DNA from: a virus
Length of the DNA stretch: 43,163 nt
Reading direction: 5' to 3' (one strand)
Virus record (IMG/VR): IMGVR_UViG_3300050033_000283
Span: 1 to 43,163 of that record
Made by a program: the position numbers and the translations under genes. Positions 6,413 through 13,202 of the stretch are shown in pieces. The notes beneath the pieces were generated by a model that saw only the letters and a list, made by a program, of their open reading frames with translations, did no database searches and was not told the DNA's origin. Position 1 is the stretch's first letter. Every line of letters begins with the position of its first letter.

Positions 6413-7129
6413 ATGTCTAAAATAATTTCATTCAGTCTTTGGGGAAATTCAAAACAATATTGTTGTGGAGCGATAGAAAATGCGAAACTTGCGAAAGTAT
6501 TGTTTCCTGATTGGACTTGTCGTTTTTATTGTGGTGCTAACGTTCCACTTCGCGTTCAAAATGATTGCAAAGCACTCGGAGCGGAAATGCGGTATAGACC
6601 CGCACCTATGGGCTTTATAGGGTTGTTCTGGAGGTTTGAAGTAGCTTTTGACGATGCAGCAGTGGAGCGGTTTATAGTAAGAGACACAGATAGCAGGCTT
6701 ACGCCAAGAGATAAGGCGTGCGTGGATGAGTGGATAGAGAGCGGTGAGCCTTGCCACATCATACGGGATTGCGAGAGTCACGGTGCATGGATGCTTGGAG
6801 CGACATGGGGATTAGTGCCGGAGTTTATTGAGGACTTCAGAAGCTTGGTAGCGGATTTCTGGGAAGAGTTTCATAGCGACCAGACAGAACACGGATTTGA
6901 GTCGAGCAGGGGAAGATTTTATGGAATCGATCAGGAGTTTCTTTCAAGGAAAGTTTGGCCGTTAATAAAAGATCATCACATTGCACACGACCAGCATTTT
7001 CATTTTACGGGAAGAGAAAAAAGATTTCCGATACAGAGAGAATACCTTGAGGATATGAGTAAAGCAAAAGAAGTTTACATCGGGCAGTTGGTTAATTTAG
7101 AAAAAGAGTATGACAATTATGAGTATTAA
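6413..7129 (+). CDS. Glycosyltransferase (GT-A, DxD type)
   Basis: A 238-residue protein with the segment ERFIVRDTDSRLTPRD; D91-T-D93 is the DxD motif that binds the metal and nucleotide-sugar in GT-A enzymes. The motifs upstream (PDWTCRFYCG, GFIGLFWRFEVAFDD) and downstream (HIIRDCESHGAWMLGATWG) are those of a phage- and bacteria-borne glycosyltransferase-like group where DxDS is followed by an invariant R. No signal peptide or membrane segment is present, so it acts in the cytoplasm. It is the second of the glycosyltransferases in this block. The substrate could be a virion protein, modified DNA or an envelope precursor; the sequence does not say. Confidence 0.8.
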   Translation: MSKIISFSLWGNSKQYCCGAIENAKLAKVLFPDWTCRFYCGANVPLRVQNDCKALGAEMRYRPAPMGFIGLFWRFEVAFDDAAVERFIVRDTDSRLTPRDKACVDEWIESGEPCHIIRDCESHGAWMLGATWGLVPEFIEDFRSLVADFWEEFHSDQTEHGFESSRGRFYGIDQEFLSRKVWPLIKDHHIAHDQHFHFTGREKRFPIQREYLEDMSKAKEVYIGQLVNLEKEYDNYEY

Positions 7130-7183
7130 ACAATAAATAGATAATATTATAAATAAACAATTAAGGCTAAGAATCACAGTCAT

Positions 7184-7208
7184 GTGTAGCCCAAAACAGG
7201 GGGCACAC
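7184..7208 (+). promoter_or_regulatory. Hairpin covering the ribosome binding site of the GT32-like gene
   Basis: GTGT-A-GCCC (7184-7192) pairs with GGGC-ACAC (7201-7208): eight base pairs with one bulged A and the 8-nt loop AAAACAGG. The Shine-Dalgarno run AGGGGG (7198-7203) is split between loop and stem, and the hairpin ends two bases before ATG 7210. It could hold translation low until melted or bound by a protein. The 80-base gap 7130-7209 is otherwise A/T-rich and may also hold a promoter, which I cannot define. Confidence 0.5.
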
Positions 7209-7209
7209 T

Positions 7210-8328
7210 ATGACTATACCGAAACAGGCTTTATTCTTTTGGGGGAGACAGACAGCATTCCCATACGTTCGTTACCTGACACTTGCCACATTCAGAATAC
7301 TTCACCCTGATTGGCCGATGTTCATGTACCGATGCACTTGTAATCTATCGGATAAATGGGGAGCGATATTTCAGGACTTTCAGTTTGATGCGGATGAACT
7401 AAATAAGATTTATAGTGCACTTGCGGCACGGAATTATGTTGTGCCGGAAGAGACTCGAAAAATGATATACGACACACTTCTGGACGGTAAAGAGCCGTCA
7501 CCATGGGACAGAATAAGTTATGATTGCAAGAAGATCGAAGCCTCACTCTTTGATAACCAGAACGACCTTGAAGCCATGAAGACCGCCTTGATGACAATAG
7601 TGCAGACTCGGAAAGATCGTGAAGCAAAGCGTCCCATTAAGCACGATTACATACAGGATTGCGTAGAACGCCTTGGTGTTGAATTAAGAGAATACGAACC
7701 AAAAGACGAAAGAACCTATACGATGCCGCCTCCGAACGTATCGGATATTTTCAGCGTTGAGATGCTTGATAATTTGGGTGGGTGGTATTTCGATTGTGAC
7801 CAGGTTATAACGCAATCGTTTGACGCAATGAGCGGCGGGTACGATTTTTGTGCAGGTGGTCAAGAAGCTTTTTATATTGGGATATTCGGAAGTAAGCAGC
7901 ACGGGAAAGTCGTGAAGGATTTCTATAATAAGATGCTGAATGGATATTCGCCGGAGTTTTACAATTCAACGGGAATATCGGCAATCGTTCACGGCTGTTT
8001 GAATGACAGGGATTGGCGGAACTGGTTTAAGGGTAACAAGGAAATAAATCACATATTGCCGCAGCCATTGTTTTATCCTTTAGGCGCATCGAACGGCGCG
8101 AGAAGGTTTTGGAATATCGGATGCACCAAAGACGAGCAATACGACATAACAAGATCGAGCGAGTCAATGGCGGTTCACTATTACGGTGGGAATGCAATCA
8201 GTCAGAAGTTCTTCCGTGAGATGACTCCGCAGAATGTTTTGACTCACAGCGACAATAACATGACCCGATGGATTAAAAAAATATCCAACAACGGGCAGGA
8301 CTTAAAAAAGGAATTGTGCTTTGATTGA
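7210..8328 (+). CDS. Glycosyltransferase, GT32/capsular-sugar type
   Basis: A 372-residue protein. The N-terminus IPKQALFFWG...FPYVRYLTLATFRILHPDWP matches the opening of DXD sugar-binding (GT32-like) transferases. The key motif is LDNLGGWYFDCDQV, with D195-C-D197 as the metal-binding DxD. An insert of about 70 residues, charged and helical, separates the N-terminal strand region from this motif. The C-terminal part holds AVHYYGGN, where a conserved His commonly ends the active site. The start is ATG 7210 with AGGGGG six bases upstream, inside a hairpin. The insert is longer than in small bacterial GT32 enzymes. Acceptor unknown. Confidence 0.8.
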   Translation: MTIPKQALFFWGRQTAFPYVRYLTLATFRILHPDWPMFMYRCTCNLSDKWGAIFQDFQFDADELNKIYSALAARNYVVPEETRKMIYDTLLDGKEPSPWDRISYDCKKIEASLFDNQNDLEAMKTALMTIVQTRKDREAKRPIKHDYIQDCVERLGVELREYEPKDERTYTMPPPNVSDIFSVEMLDNLGGWYFDCDQVITQSFDAMSGGYDFCAGGQEAFYIGIFGSKQHGKVVKDFYNKMLNGYSPEFYNSTGISAIVHGCLNDRDWRNWFKGNKEINHILPQPLFYPLGASNGARRFWNIGCTKDEQYDITRSSESMAVHYYGGNAISQKFFREMTPQNVLTHSDNNMTRWIKKISNNGQDLKKELCFD

Positions 8329-8623
8329 GAAGAGTGTAATAAAGTGGCAAATAAAAGTCGGTGACGTGTTGAATGGGTATGCAGTTGTGCGACATACCAG
8401 AATTCGCATGGGACAAATATACTGCTATAACGCTAGTACTTTAGGTTCGACATATATCTTTGTCAAAGAAGTGTATAAGATCGAACACCAAAATGAACGC
8501 ATGACTAAGTTAAAGGCTGCAAAAATATTTGAAGAAGTAAAGAAAACTGATTTAAAAAACGGCAACATAAACAACATTATTAAGTTTTTACAGGCTCAAG
8601 CGTATGTGGGGACATTAAAATGA
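8321..8623 (+). CDS. Hypothetical protein
   Basis: A 100-residue protein beginning with TTG at 8321, eight bases inside the preceding gene, with AAGGA about eight bases upstream. It opens with a beta-rich half (KVGDVLNGYAVVRHTRIRMGQIYCY), suggesting a small barrel or SH3-like fold, and ends in basic helices. No family recognised. Its stop overlaps the ATG of the next glycosyltransferase gene (ATGA at 8620), so the three genes are translationally coupled. Function cannot be inferred beyond membership of this operon. Confidence 0.55.
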   Translation: MIEKSVIKWQIKVGDVLNGYAVVRHTRIRMGQIYCYNASTLGSTYIFVKEVYKIEHQNERMTKLKAAKIFEEVKKTDLKNGNINNIIKFLQAQAYVGTLK

Positions 8624-9336
8624 GTGAGTTTAATAAAATCAATATAATGGTTCCTTCGTATCGACGACCTGATATGTTGAGGAAGTTTCTTGATAGTGTT
8701 TTATGCACAACAAGCGATCTTGATAATGTTGTTTTTACCGTGATGCTGAATGTTGACGGTGGCGATTATGGCAAGGTGATTATGCCTGCACATACTCACG
8801 TAATATATGAGGAAACCACAGAACCGAACTTGTCTTTTTACTATAATGAAATGTACGAAAAAACAAACTATAACAGTAACGACACTCTTGTTTCGATGCT
8901 TGGCGACGACATGGTATTTAAAACAAAGGGATGGGACAGAATAGTTCTTGCTAAGGCAAACGAGATTCAGGGTGTAGGAATTATCCATTGTGACGACGAT
9001 TTCTGCCAGCACGGCAATATTCCGGTAAATTTATTCACGTCAAGAAAGTTTGTTGATGCTGCTGGGGATACTTTTATGTGCCCGGAGTTTAAAAGATATT
9101 GGATAGATACTATTTGGGGAGAAATGGCTAATTACGTGAACGCAAGTTATTATCTTCCTGAAGTAGTTATTAAGCACGAACACAACAGCGGAAAGCCGAA
9201 GCACGACGACACGTACAACCGTTTAGAAGGCGCAGGGTCAAAAGAGCTGGTTGGTGGTATAGATGCATCGAAAAACAGAATCTGGCCGTATGTTCAAAGG
9301 TCAGTAAAGAGATTATTGGAAAGTGGGTTGGTTTGA
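8620..9336 (+). CDS. Glycosyltransferase family 2-like protein
   Basis: A 238-residue protein opening with INIMVPSYRRPDMLRKFLDSVL, the nucleotide-binding start of GT-A family 2 enzymes. Then come NLSFYYNEMY (the position of the substrate Asn/Arg helix) and LVSMLGDDMVF with D96-D97, the counterpart of the DxD site. The C-terminal half contains HCDDDFCQHGN and KHEHNSGKPKHDDTY. No membrane segment is visible, unlike many bacterial family 2 enzymes that make polysaccharides at the membrane, so a soluble acceptor is more likely. It overlaps the preceding gene and is followed 39 bases later by the GroES-like gene. Confidence 0.8.
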   Translation: MSEFNKINIMVPSYRRPDMLRKFLDSVLCTTSDLDNVVFTVMLNVDGGDYGKVIMPAHTHVIYEETTEPNLSFYYNEMYEKTNYNSNDTLVSMLGDDMVFKTKGWDRIVLAKANEIQGVGIIHCDDDFCQHGNIPVNLFTSRKFVDAAGDTFMCPEFKRYWIDTIWGEMANYVNASYYLPEVVIKHEHNSGKPKHDDTYNRLEGAGSKELVGGIDASKNRIWPYVQRSVKRLLESGLV

Positions 9337-9375
9337 ATAAAGAATCAAATAAAAATTTTAAAGAGGAGATTGAAA

Positions 9376-9687
9376 ATGCTTAGACCTATTGGTGACAGAG
9401 TGCTTGTTCGGGTGGAGAAGAAAGAAGTGTCGAAGGGCGGTATTTTTATTCCACAGAAGTACCAGAAAAACCAGATGACGGTTTTGGTTATTGCGAAAGG
9501 AGCAGGGAAATTCTGCAATGAAATAACCGTGGGGAAAAAATATTGGCTTGAGCCGATGTTTGTCAGCAAGGAAGATTTAAAAGGTTTCGGATGTCAAGGA
9601 TTGGATTTGGACGAATATGGCGACAAGAACGGCGAAGGATGTATTTTGGTAGAGGCTGAAAACATTAGCGCAGAGGTGGAAGAATGA
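9376..9687 (+). CDS. GroES-like co-chaperonin
   Basis: A 103-residue protein; I start it at ATG 9376, with AGAGGAG seven bases upstream, rather than at the in-frame TTG 9370. It begins LRPIGDRVLVRVEKKE, the signature beginning of Cpn10/GroES, then has the short mobile loop SKGGIFIPQK, where GGI-F-I (21-25) corresponds to the GGIVL that docks GroES onto GroEL. The ending EGCILVEAENISAEVEE matches the last strands. The roof-loop region is enlarged by a Lys/Asp-rich segment (about 58-85). Phage versions such as T4 gp31 replace host GroES when folding the capsid protein. Here it may help fold the capsid protein or the large accessory enzymes. Confidence 0.85.
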   Translation: MLRPIGDRVLVRVEKKEVSKGGIFIPQKYQKNQMTVLVIAKGAGKFCNEITVGKKYWLEPMFVSKEDLKGFGCQGLDLDEYGDKNGEGCILVEAENISAEVEE

Positions 9688-9929
9688 GTACGACTTTGGC
9701 GATCATTTTGTTGTTAGGATTATTTTTAGCGCAGACCGTTTTTGCTATAATTTTATATTTTAGAACGGAGAAGCTAAAAAGTAAATACCTTGCTTCAAGA
9801 GCCACAATTAAGAACATTGACTCTTATCTGAACCGCGTTCATCCTGAAGAGATTAAAAGCACAAAGGCTTTAATGGTAATCAACAAAGAAATAATTGGAT
9901 ACTTTAAACTTCATGGAGATAAAAAATGA
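9684..9929 (+). CDS. Small single-pass membrane protein
   Basis: An 81-residue protein with one hydrophobic N-terminal helix (about 3-26, LAIILLLGLFLAQTVFAIILYF), then a basic helix with LKSKYLASRATIKN. The segment ends FRTEKLK, so by the positive-inside rule the C-terminal part should be cytoplasmic; the alternative is an uncleaved signal anchor. The start overlaps the GroES-like stop (ATGA at 9684) and its own stop overlaps the next ATG at 9926. No family recognised. A role in superinfection exclusion or membrane docking is possible but unsupported. Confidence 0.55.
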   Translation: MSTTLAIILLLGLFLAQTVFAIILYFRTEKLKSKYLASRATIKNIDSYLNRVHPEEIKSTKALMVINKEIIGYFKLHGDKK

Positions 9930-10114
9930 AAAAGATTTTATCTTTTATTCTTATTGCGCTTACTGCATTGTTCATCTTTGCTGATTCTATTGTTTGCCCT
10001 GTTTGTGATAGCGATATGTGTTATTTCACCGGAAACAGGGAGTATATAGGCACGCATTCATTTAAAGAGTATCGGTGTCATCACGGCCATATTTTCTTAG
10101 TGAGGCAGTGGTGA
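9926..10114 (+). CDS. Exported small zinc-ribbon-like protein
   Basis: A 62-residue protein with a clear Sec signal: MKK, a hydrophobic core (ILSFILIALTALFIF) and a likely cut after FA near residue 19. The mature part of about 43 residues has CPVCDSDMC and CHHGH, giving CxxC plus C/H ligands, so an exported zinc ribbon or a disulfide-linked microprotein. Phage-encoded exported zinc ribbons are unusual. It overlaps the preceding membrane-protein gene and lies one base before the next. The target could be the periplasm or envelope of the infected cell. Confidence 0.6.
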   Translation: MKKILSFILIALTALFIFADSIVCPVCDSDMCYFTGNREYIGTHSFKEYRCHHGHIFLVRQW

Positions 10115-10115
10115 A

Positions 10116-10367
10116 ATGAACCAAAAACGAACAACTTTATATTATGTATTAGAATGCCCCGGATACTGGTGGTCATATAGAGAACGCGCATGGGTTGCGC
10201 ATGAAAATAACGTCAAGGGGGCTTTTCGTAATAATAAATTTTTTGGGACAAAGGCGAAAGCGTTGTCTGCACTTACAGGATTAAGATACATTAAGGATGC
10301 TTTTGTACAACAAGTAGAACACACTAAAAAAGGTTCATATCTTTTAAGGCGGTGGGTAAATAAATGA
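10116..10367 (+). CDS. Hypothetical protein
   Basis: An 83-residue, basic and aromatic protein. It begins RTTLYYVLECPGYWWSYRERAWVAH and ends KKGSYLLRRWVNK. The order of strand, strand, helix (FFGTKAKALSALTGLR), strand suggests a small alpha/beta fold, but I recognise no family. Its stop overlaps the ATG of the next glycosyltransferase-like gene (ATGA at 10364). It is one of several small ORFs that alternate with glycosyltransferase genes in this block. Confidence 0.5.
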   Translation: MNQKRTTLYYVLECPGYWWSYRERAWVAHENNVKGAFRNNKFFGTKAKALSALTGLRYIKDAFVQQVEHTKKGSYLLRRWVNK

Positions 10368-11002
10368 AAGCTGCCGTATTACTTCCTGCAATACCTGATA
10401 TGGAATGGGTAAAGACGCATAGAGAAATGTGTATTGACGTTATACGGAAGTATTTCAACAAATTTGACCATGAAGTAATCGTGATGGACAAAAATCCCGG
10501 TATTAACGTTTCTCACAATTCGTGGTTGTGGCTTCAGGCACATAAGTTTTATCCCGGGCTTGATTTTATTCTTTGTTGGAACCTTGATATACTTCCAAAT
10601 CGATTTGATGTAGACATATTTGATTGCTTAGATTTGGATGCTATAAACGCGCCAAGAGAGGCTGACGGAAGCAGTGTTACGTTCCCTTACTATCGCTGGA
10701 ACTGTGGGCAGGTGGGCTTCCCGAAGCGTTACAGTGAGTTTATGGAGAAGATATTCGAGAAGTACAGTGGAAATCCTAAGTGTTGGCCGTCATACGAACA
10801 ATACTATGTGAATGAAGAGATCGGCGAGAACAATGTTTTTGTTCATGAAATACCAAGGACGTTTAATATTGGTTGTGGGCACGAAACGAAAGATACTTGC
10901 TGTGTTCATTTTACTTATACGGTCTTTAAAGATAAAGAACCAAGAGCGACGACTGCGATAGAAAAACACATTGCGAAATTAAAAGAAGAGGGATTGATAT
11001 GA
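10364..11002 (+). CDS. Glycosyltransferase-like protein (GT-A fold)
   Basis: A 212-residue protein. MKAAVLLPAIPDMEWVKTHREMCIDVIRKYF opens a Rossmann-like nucleotide-binding unit, and HEVIVMDKNPG forms the second strand. LDFILCWNLDILPNRFDV places N73-L-D75 where the DxD motif of GT-A enzymes stands, as in other glycosyltransferases whose first Asp is replaced by Asn. The later GQVGFPKRYSEFMEKIF and FNIGCGHETK fit an acceptor-binding half. No signal peptide is present. It sits directly before the radical SAM gene with a 4-base overlap, so the two may act on the same substrate. Specificity is unknown. Confidence 0.7.
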   Translation: MKAAVLLPAIPDMEWVKTHREMCIDVIRKYFNKFDHEVIVMDKNPGINVSHNSWLWLQAHKFYPGLDFILCWNLDILPNRFDVDIFDCLDLDAINAPREADGSSVTFPYYRWNCGQVGFPKRYSEFMEKIFEKYSGNPKCWPSYEQYYVNEEIGENNVFVHEIPRTFNIGCGHETKDTCCVHFTYTVFKDKEPRATTAIEKHIAKLKEEGLI

Positions 11003-11922
11003 TCTTTGCTCCACAGGTTAAACTTGCAAGTCATAAAAGTTTTATTCGTTACTTAGAAGGGCGAAGAGTCCCGATAATTAATCTTGAAGTGTCGCTGTCA
11101 AGTGTTTGTAATGCGCAGTGTGACTGGTGTTTTTATAAGGATGACAAGAACAAAAAAGACAAATTTATTGATTCGCATAATCTGATTTTGTTTCTTCGGG
11201 ACGCAATGGAAGATGGTATGGAGGCTGTAACTTTTAGCGGTGGTGGTGAGCCGACGTTACATCCGAAGTTTCCTGAAATAGTAAAGAATTCAACAAAAGA
11301 ATTGAAATACGGGCTTTTTACAAATGCTCTTGATCCTATAAAATACGATGCAGGCAAATTTGATTGGATAAGAGTAACGAAAACAAATAAGGATTTCAAC
11401 GACGAAAACATAAAAAAGTTGTCGGAAAATTGCAAAAGCGTTGGGTTGTGTATAAATTATAAAGACGCTTCAGAGCAGATAGAAGAAATCGAACATGCCC
11501 TAACTCTTGCCAATAAATACGATCTTGAATATGTTCAATTGCGACCTGCGTTAAATATAATGGGCGAGATTACGTATATTTCCGCACCCGCAAAATACAG
11601 GATACTGCTTGATAAAAAATTAATAATCACTGACTATAAGTTTCAAAAATGCAAAGACAAAAATCGCAGATATAAACGCTGTGAAGGATACCATTTCACG
11701 CCGATGGTGTGGGAGAATGGAATGATGTCGGCCTGTATGTACATGAGACACAATCACGATTACGACATTGGAAGTATTTACGATCACACGTTTACAGAAC
11801 TTTGTAATATGATGCCGGAGTCGCTACCAGTGCTCGATGACTGCCAAATATGCTGCAAGAATAACGAAATAAACAAATTCATAAGTGATGCGAAGAATAT
11901 AAAAAACAGGAGGTTTGTATGA
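10999..11922 (+). CDS. Radical SAM protein with SPASM-like C-terminus
   Basis: A 307-residue protein. SSVCNAQCDWCFY carries the C37-x3-C41-x2-C44 motif that binds the 4Fe-4S cluster cleaving S-adenosylmethionine. FSGGGEPTLHP is the GGE motif that contacts the SAM amino group. The C-terminal region has RCEGYHFTPMVWENG...SACMYMRH...DIGSIYD and a final CQICC cluster, the layout of a SPASM/twitch domain that binds auxiliary Fe-S clusters. Relatives modify peptides, carbohydrates or enzymes. It overlaps both the preceding glycosyltransferase-like gene and the following HExxE gene, which suggests one pathway. Substrate not evident; radical SAM enzymes of this kind are uncommon in structural gene blocks of phages. 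Confidence 0.88.
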   Translation: MIFAPQVKLASHKSFIRYLEGRRVPIINLEVSLSSVCNAQCDWCFYKDDKNKKDKFIDSHNLILFLRDAMEDGMEAVTFSGGGEPTLHPKFPEIVKNSTKELKYGLFTNALDPIKYDAGKFDWIRVTKTNKDFNDENIKKLSENCKSVGLCINYKDASEQIEEIEHALTLANKYDLEYVQLRPALNIMGEITYISAPAKYRILLDKKLIITDYKFQKCKDKNRRYKRCEGYHFTPMVWENGMMSACMYMRHNHDYDIGSIYDHTFTELCNMMPESLPVLDDCQICCKNNEINKFISDAKNIKNRRFV

Positions 11923-12320
11923 ACGAAATAAATATAAAAGTTATTCCACACAATGAGCAGCGGTACGAAACCGTGGGAGATTATTTCTGCGACGAAAAAG
12001 GCGTGATGCAAATTCGAGTATCTGAAATGTCTGATAAGCGATACGCTTTTCTTGTAATGATACACGAGCTTGCGGAAGTAATGTTGACTGAAACAAGGGG
12101 AATATCTGAATTTGACATTCTTGCTTTTGATGAAAGTTTTGAAGCTAATAGGATTGAAGGGAATATTGAAGAACCAGGAGATGAACCTGATGCGCCGTAT
12201 GTCGATGAGCATTGTATAGCGACTGCAATTGAGCGGCTGATGTGTGCCGCGCTTGGAATAAAATGGAAAAAATATGAGGAAGAGTGCAATTTGTTAAGTC
12301 AGCATAAGAGGGAAGTATGA
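11919..12320 (+). CDS. Phage protein with HExxE metal-binding motif
   Basis: A 133-residue protein with VMIHELAEVMLTETRGISE, in which HELAE resembles the HExxH zinc helix of metallopeptidases with the second His replaced by Glu. A downstream cluster reads EPGDEPDAPYVDEHCIATAIERLMCAALGIKW; its EH could supply further ligands. This combination recurs in phage proteins of unknown function. The length suits a single minimal domain. It overlaps the radical SAM gene (ATGA at 11919) and the next glycosyltransferase gene (ATGA at 12317). A peptidase or metal-binding role is suggested by the motif but not proven. Confidence 0.6.
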   Translation: MNEINIKVIPHNEQRYETVGDYFCDEKGVMQIRVSEMSDKRYAFLVMIHELAEVMLTETRGISEFDILAFDESFEANRIEGNIEEPGDEPDAPYVDEHCIATAIERLMCAALGIKWKKYEEECNLLSQHKREV

Positions 12321-12859
12321 AACTGTCTATACTTATTTGTTCTCTCGAAAAACGCGCAGCACAACTCGCCTTTTTATTGGAAGACCTTGAAGAACAGCGA
12401 TACGGAAATTACGAAGTTGAGATTCTTCCCTTTATAGATAATGGCGAAACAAATACTGGCGCGAAAAGAAATCGGCTGCTTGAGCTTGCAAAGGGCGACT
12501 ATATATGTTTTGTTGACGACGACGATTCTGTTGAATACAATTACCTATCATTGATTTTAAACGCCATAGAGACGAATCCTGACGTTGTAGGATTAAAGGG
12601 CATGTATTACAATGACGGAATTTACATGGGCATGTTCGTACACAGTATGCAGTACACTTATTGGGAACAAAAAAGCTCTACGTATTTAAGATGTCCGAAT
12701 CATCTTAATCCAGTAAAGAGAGAAATAGCATTGCAGACGAAGTTCCCTGAAATTACTTTTGGAGAAGATCGAGATTATAGCGACAGGATGTTTCCGTTAT
12801 TAAAAACTGAGGTCATGATAGATCAGCCGATATATAATTATTATTCGGAGAAGAAATGA
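12317..12859 (+). CDS. Glycosyltransferase family 2
   Basis: A 180-residue, compact GT-A enzyme. It begins KLSILICSLEKRAAQLAFLLEDLEEQ, has DNGETNTGAKRNRLLELAKGDYICFVDDDD with D67-D70 as the metal-binding cluster, and HLNPVKREIALQTKFPEITFGEDRDYSDRM, where GED is the catalytic-base region. These are standard family 2 features. It is shorter than bacterial family members and lacks membrane helices. It overlaps its neighbours on both sides (ATGA at 12317 and 12856). It is the clearest glycosyltransferase of the block. Target unknown. Confidence 0.88.
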   Translation: MKLSILICSLEKRAAQLAFLLEDLEEQRYGNYEVEILPFIDNGETNTGAKRNRLLELAKGDYICFVDDDDSVEYNYLSLILNAIETNPDVVGLKGMYYNDGIYMGMFVHSMQYTYWEQKSSTYLRCPNHLNPVKREIALQTKFPEITFGEDRDYSDRMFPLLKTEVMIDQPIYNYYSEKK

Positions 12860-13092
12860 GCGATTCACTGGTTTGTATAAAGTGTCCTTGTAAAAGAAAA
12901 AAACCTGAATTTCTTGGCGGTGAGGAATCTCTGTGTAATGCTCTGGTCGTGATAGGAAAAGAATACGCAAGATGTCCAAAATGCAATGTGTTTTTTAAAG
13001 TGAGTTATGATGAGGATGAAAATATTATTTTAGAAAAGATCGAAAAAGAAAAATTGGTGTTTGAATTTCGGCCTTTCAAATGGAAGAAATAA
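12856..13092 (+). CDS. Small zinc-ribbon-like protein
   Basis: A 78-residue protein with CIKCPCKRKK at the N-terminus and ARCPKCNVFFKV in the middle, giving two CxxC knuckles that can bind one zinc. Between them a loop contains GGEESLCNALVVIGKEY. The C-terminus is charged (ILEKIEKEKLVFEFRP). It overlaps the preceding glycosyltransferase gene and is the last gene of the accessory block, followed by an 80-110-base A/T-rich gap with a promoter candidate. Function unknown. Confidence 0.6.
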   Translation: MSDSLVCIKCPCKRKKPEFLGGEESLCNALVVIGKEYARCPKCNVFFKVSYDEDENIILEKIEKEKLVFEFRPFKWKK

Positions 13093-13096
13093 AACA

Positions 13097-13125
13097 TTGT
13101 ATTTTATAACATAAATACATATATT
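13097..13125 (+). promoter_or_regulatory. Candidate promoter for the virion gene block
   Basis: TTGTAT (13097-13102) and TATATT (13120-13125) stand 17 bp apart in the A/T-rich gap before the portal gene. The -10 matches five of six consensus bases and the -35 mainly its TTG. In DNA this A/T-rich such matches occur by chance, so support is modest. Confidence 0.35.
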
Positions 13126-13202
13126 ATAGTCAAATATAGGATTTCATTTATTATGTAGTTTGCGTATATCACTTGCAAGTGTGCGAACAAGGGTTTGCAT
13201 AT

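Noticed and set aside
7108-7150. Promoter in the gap before the GT32-like gene (ATGACA near 7110).
   Set aside because: No acceptable -10 lies at 16-18 bp. The A/T-rich stretch gives several weak matches, none better than chance.
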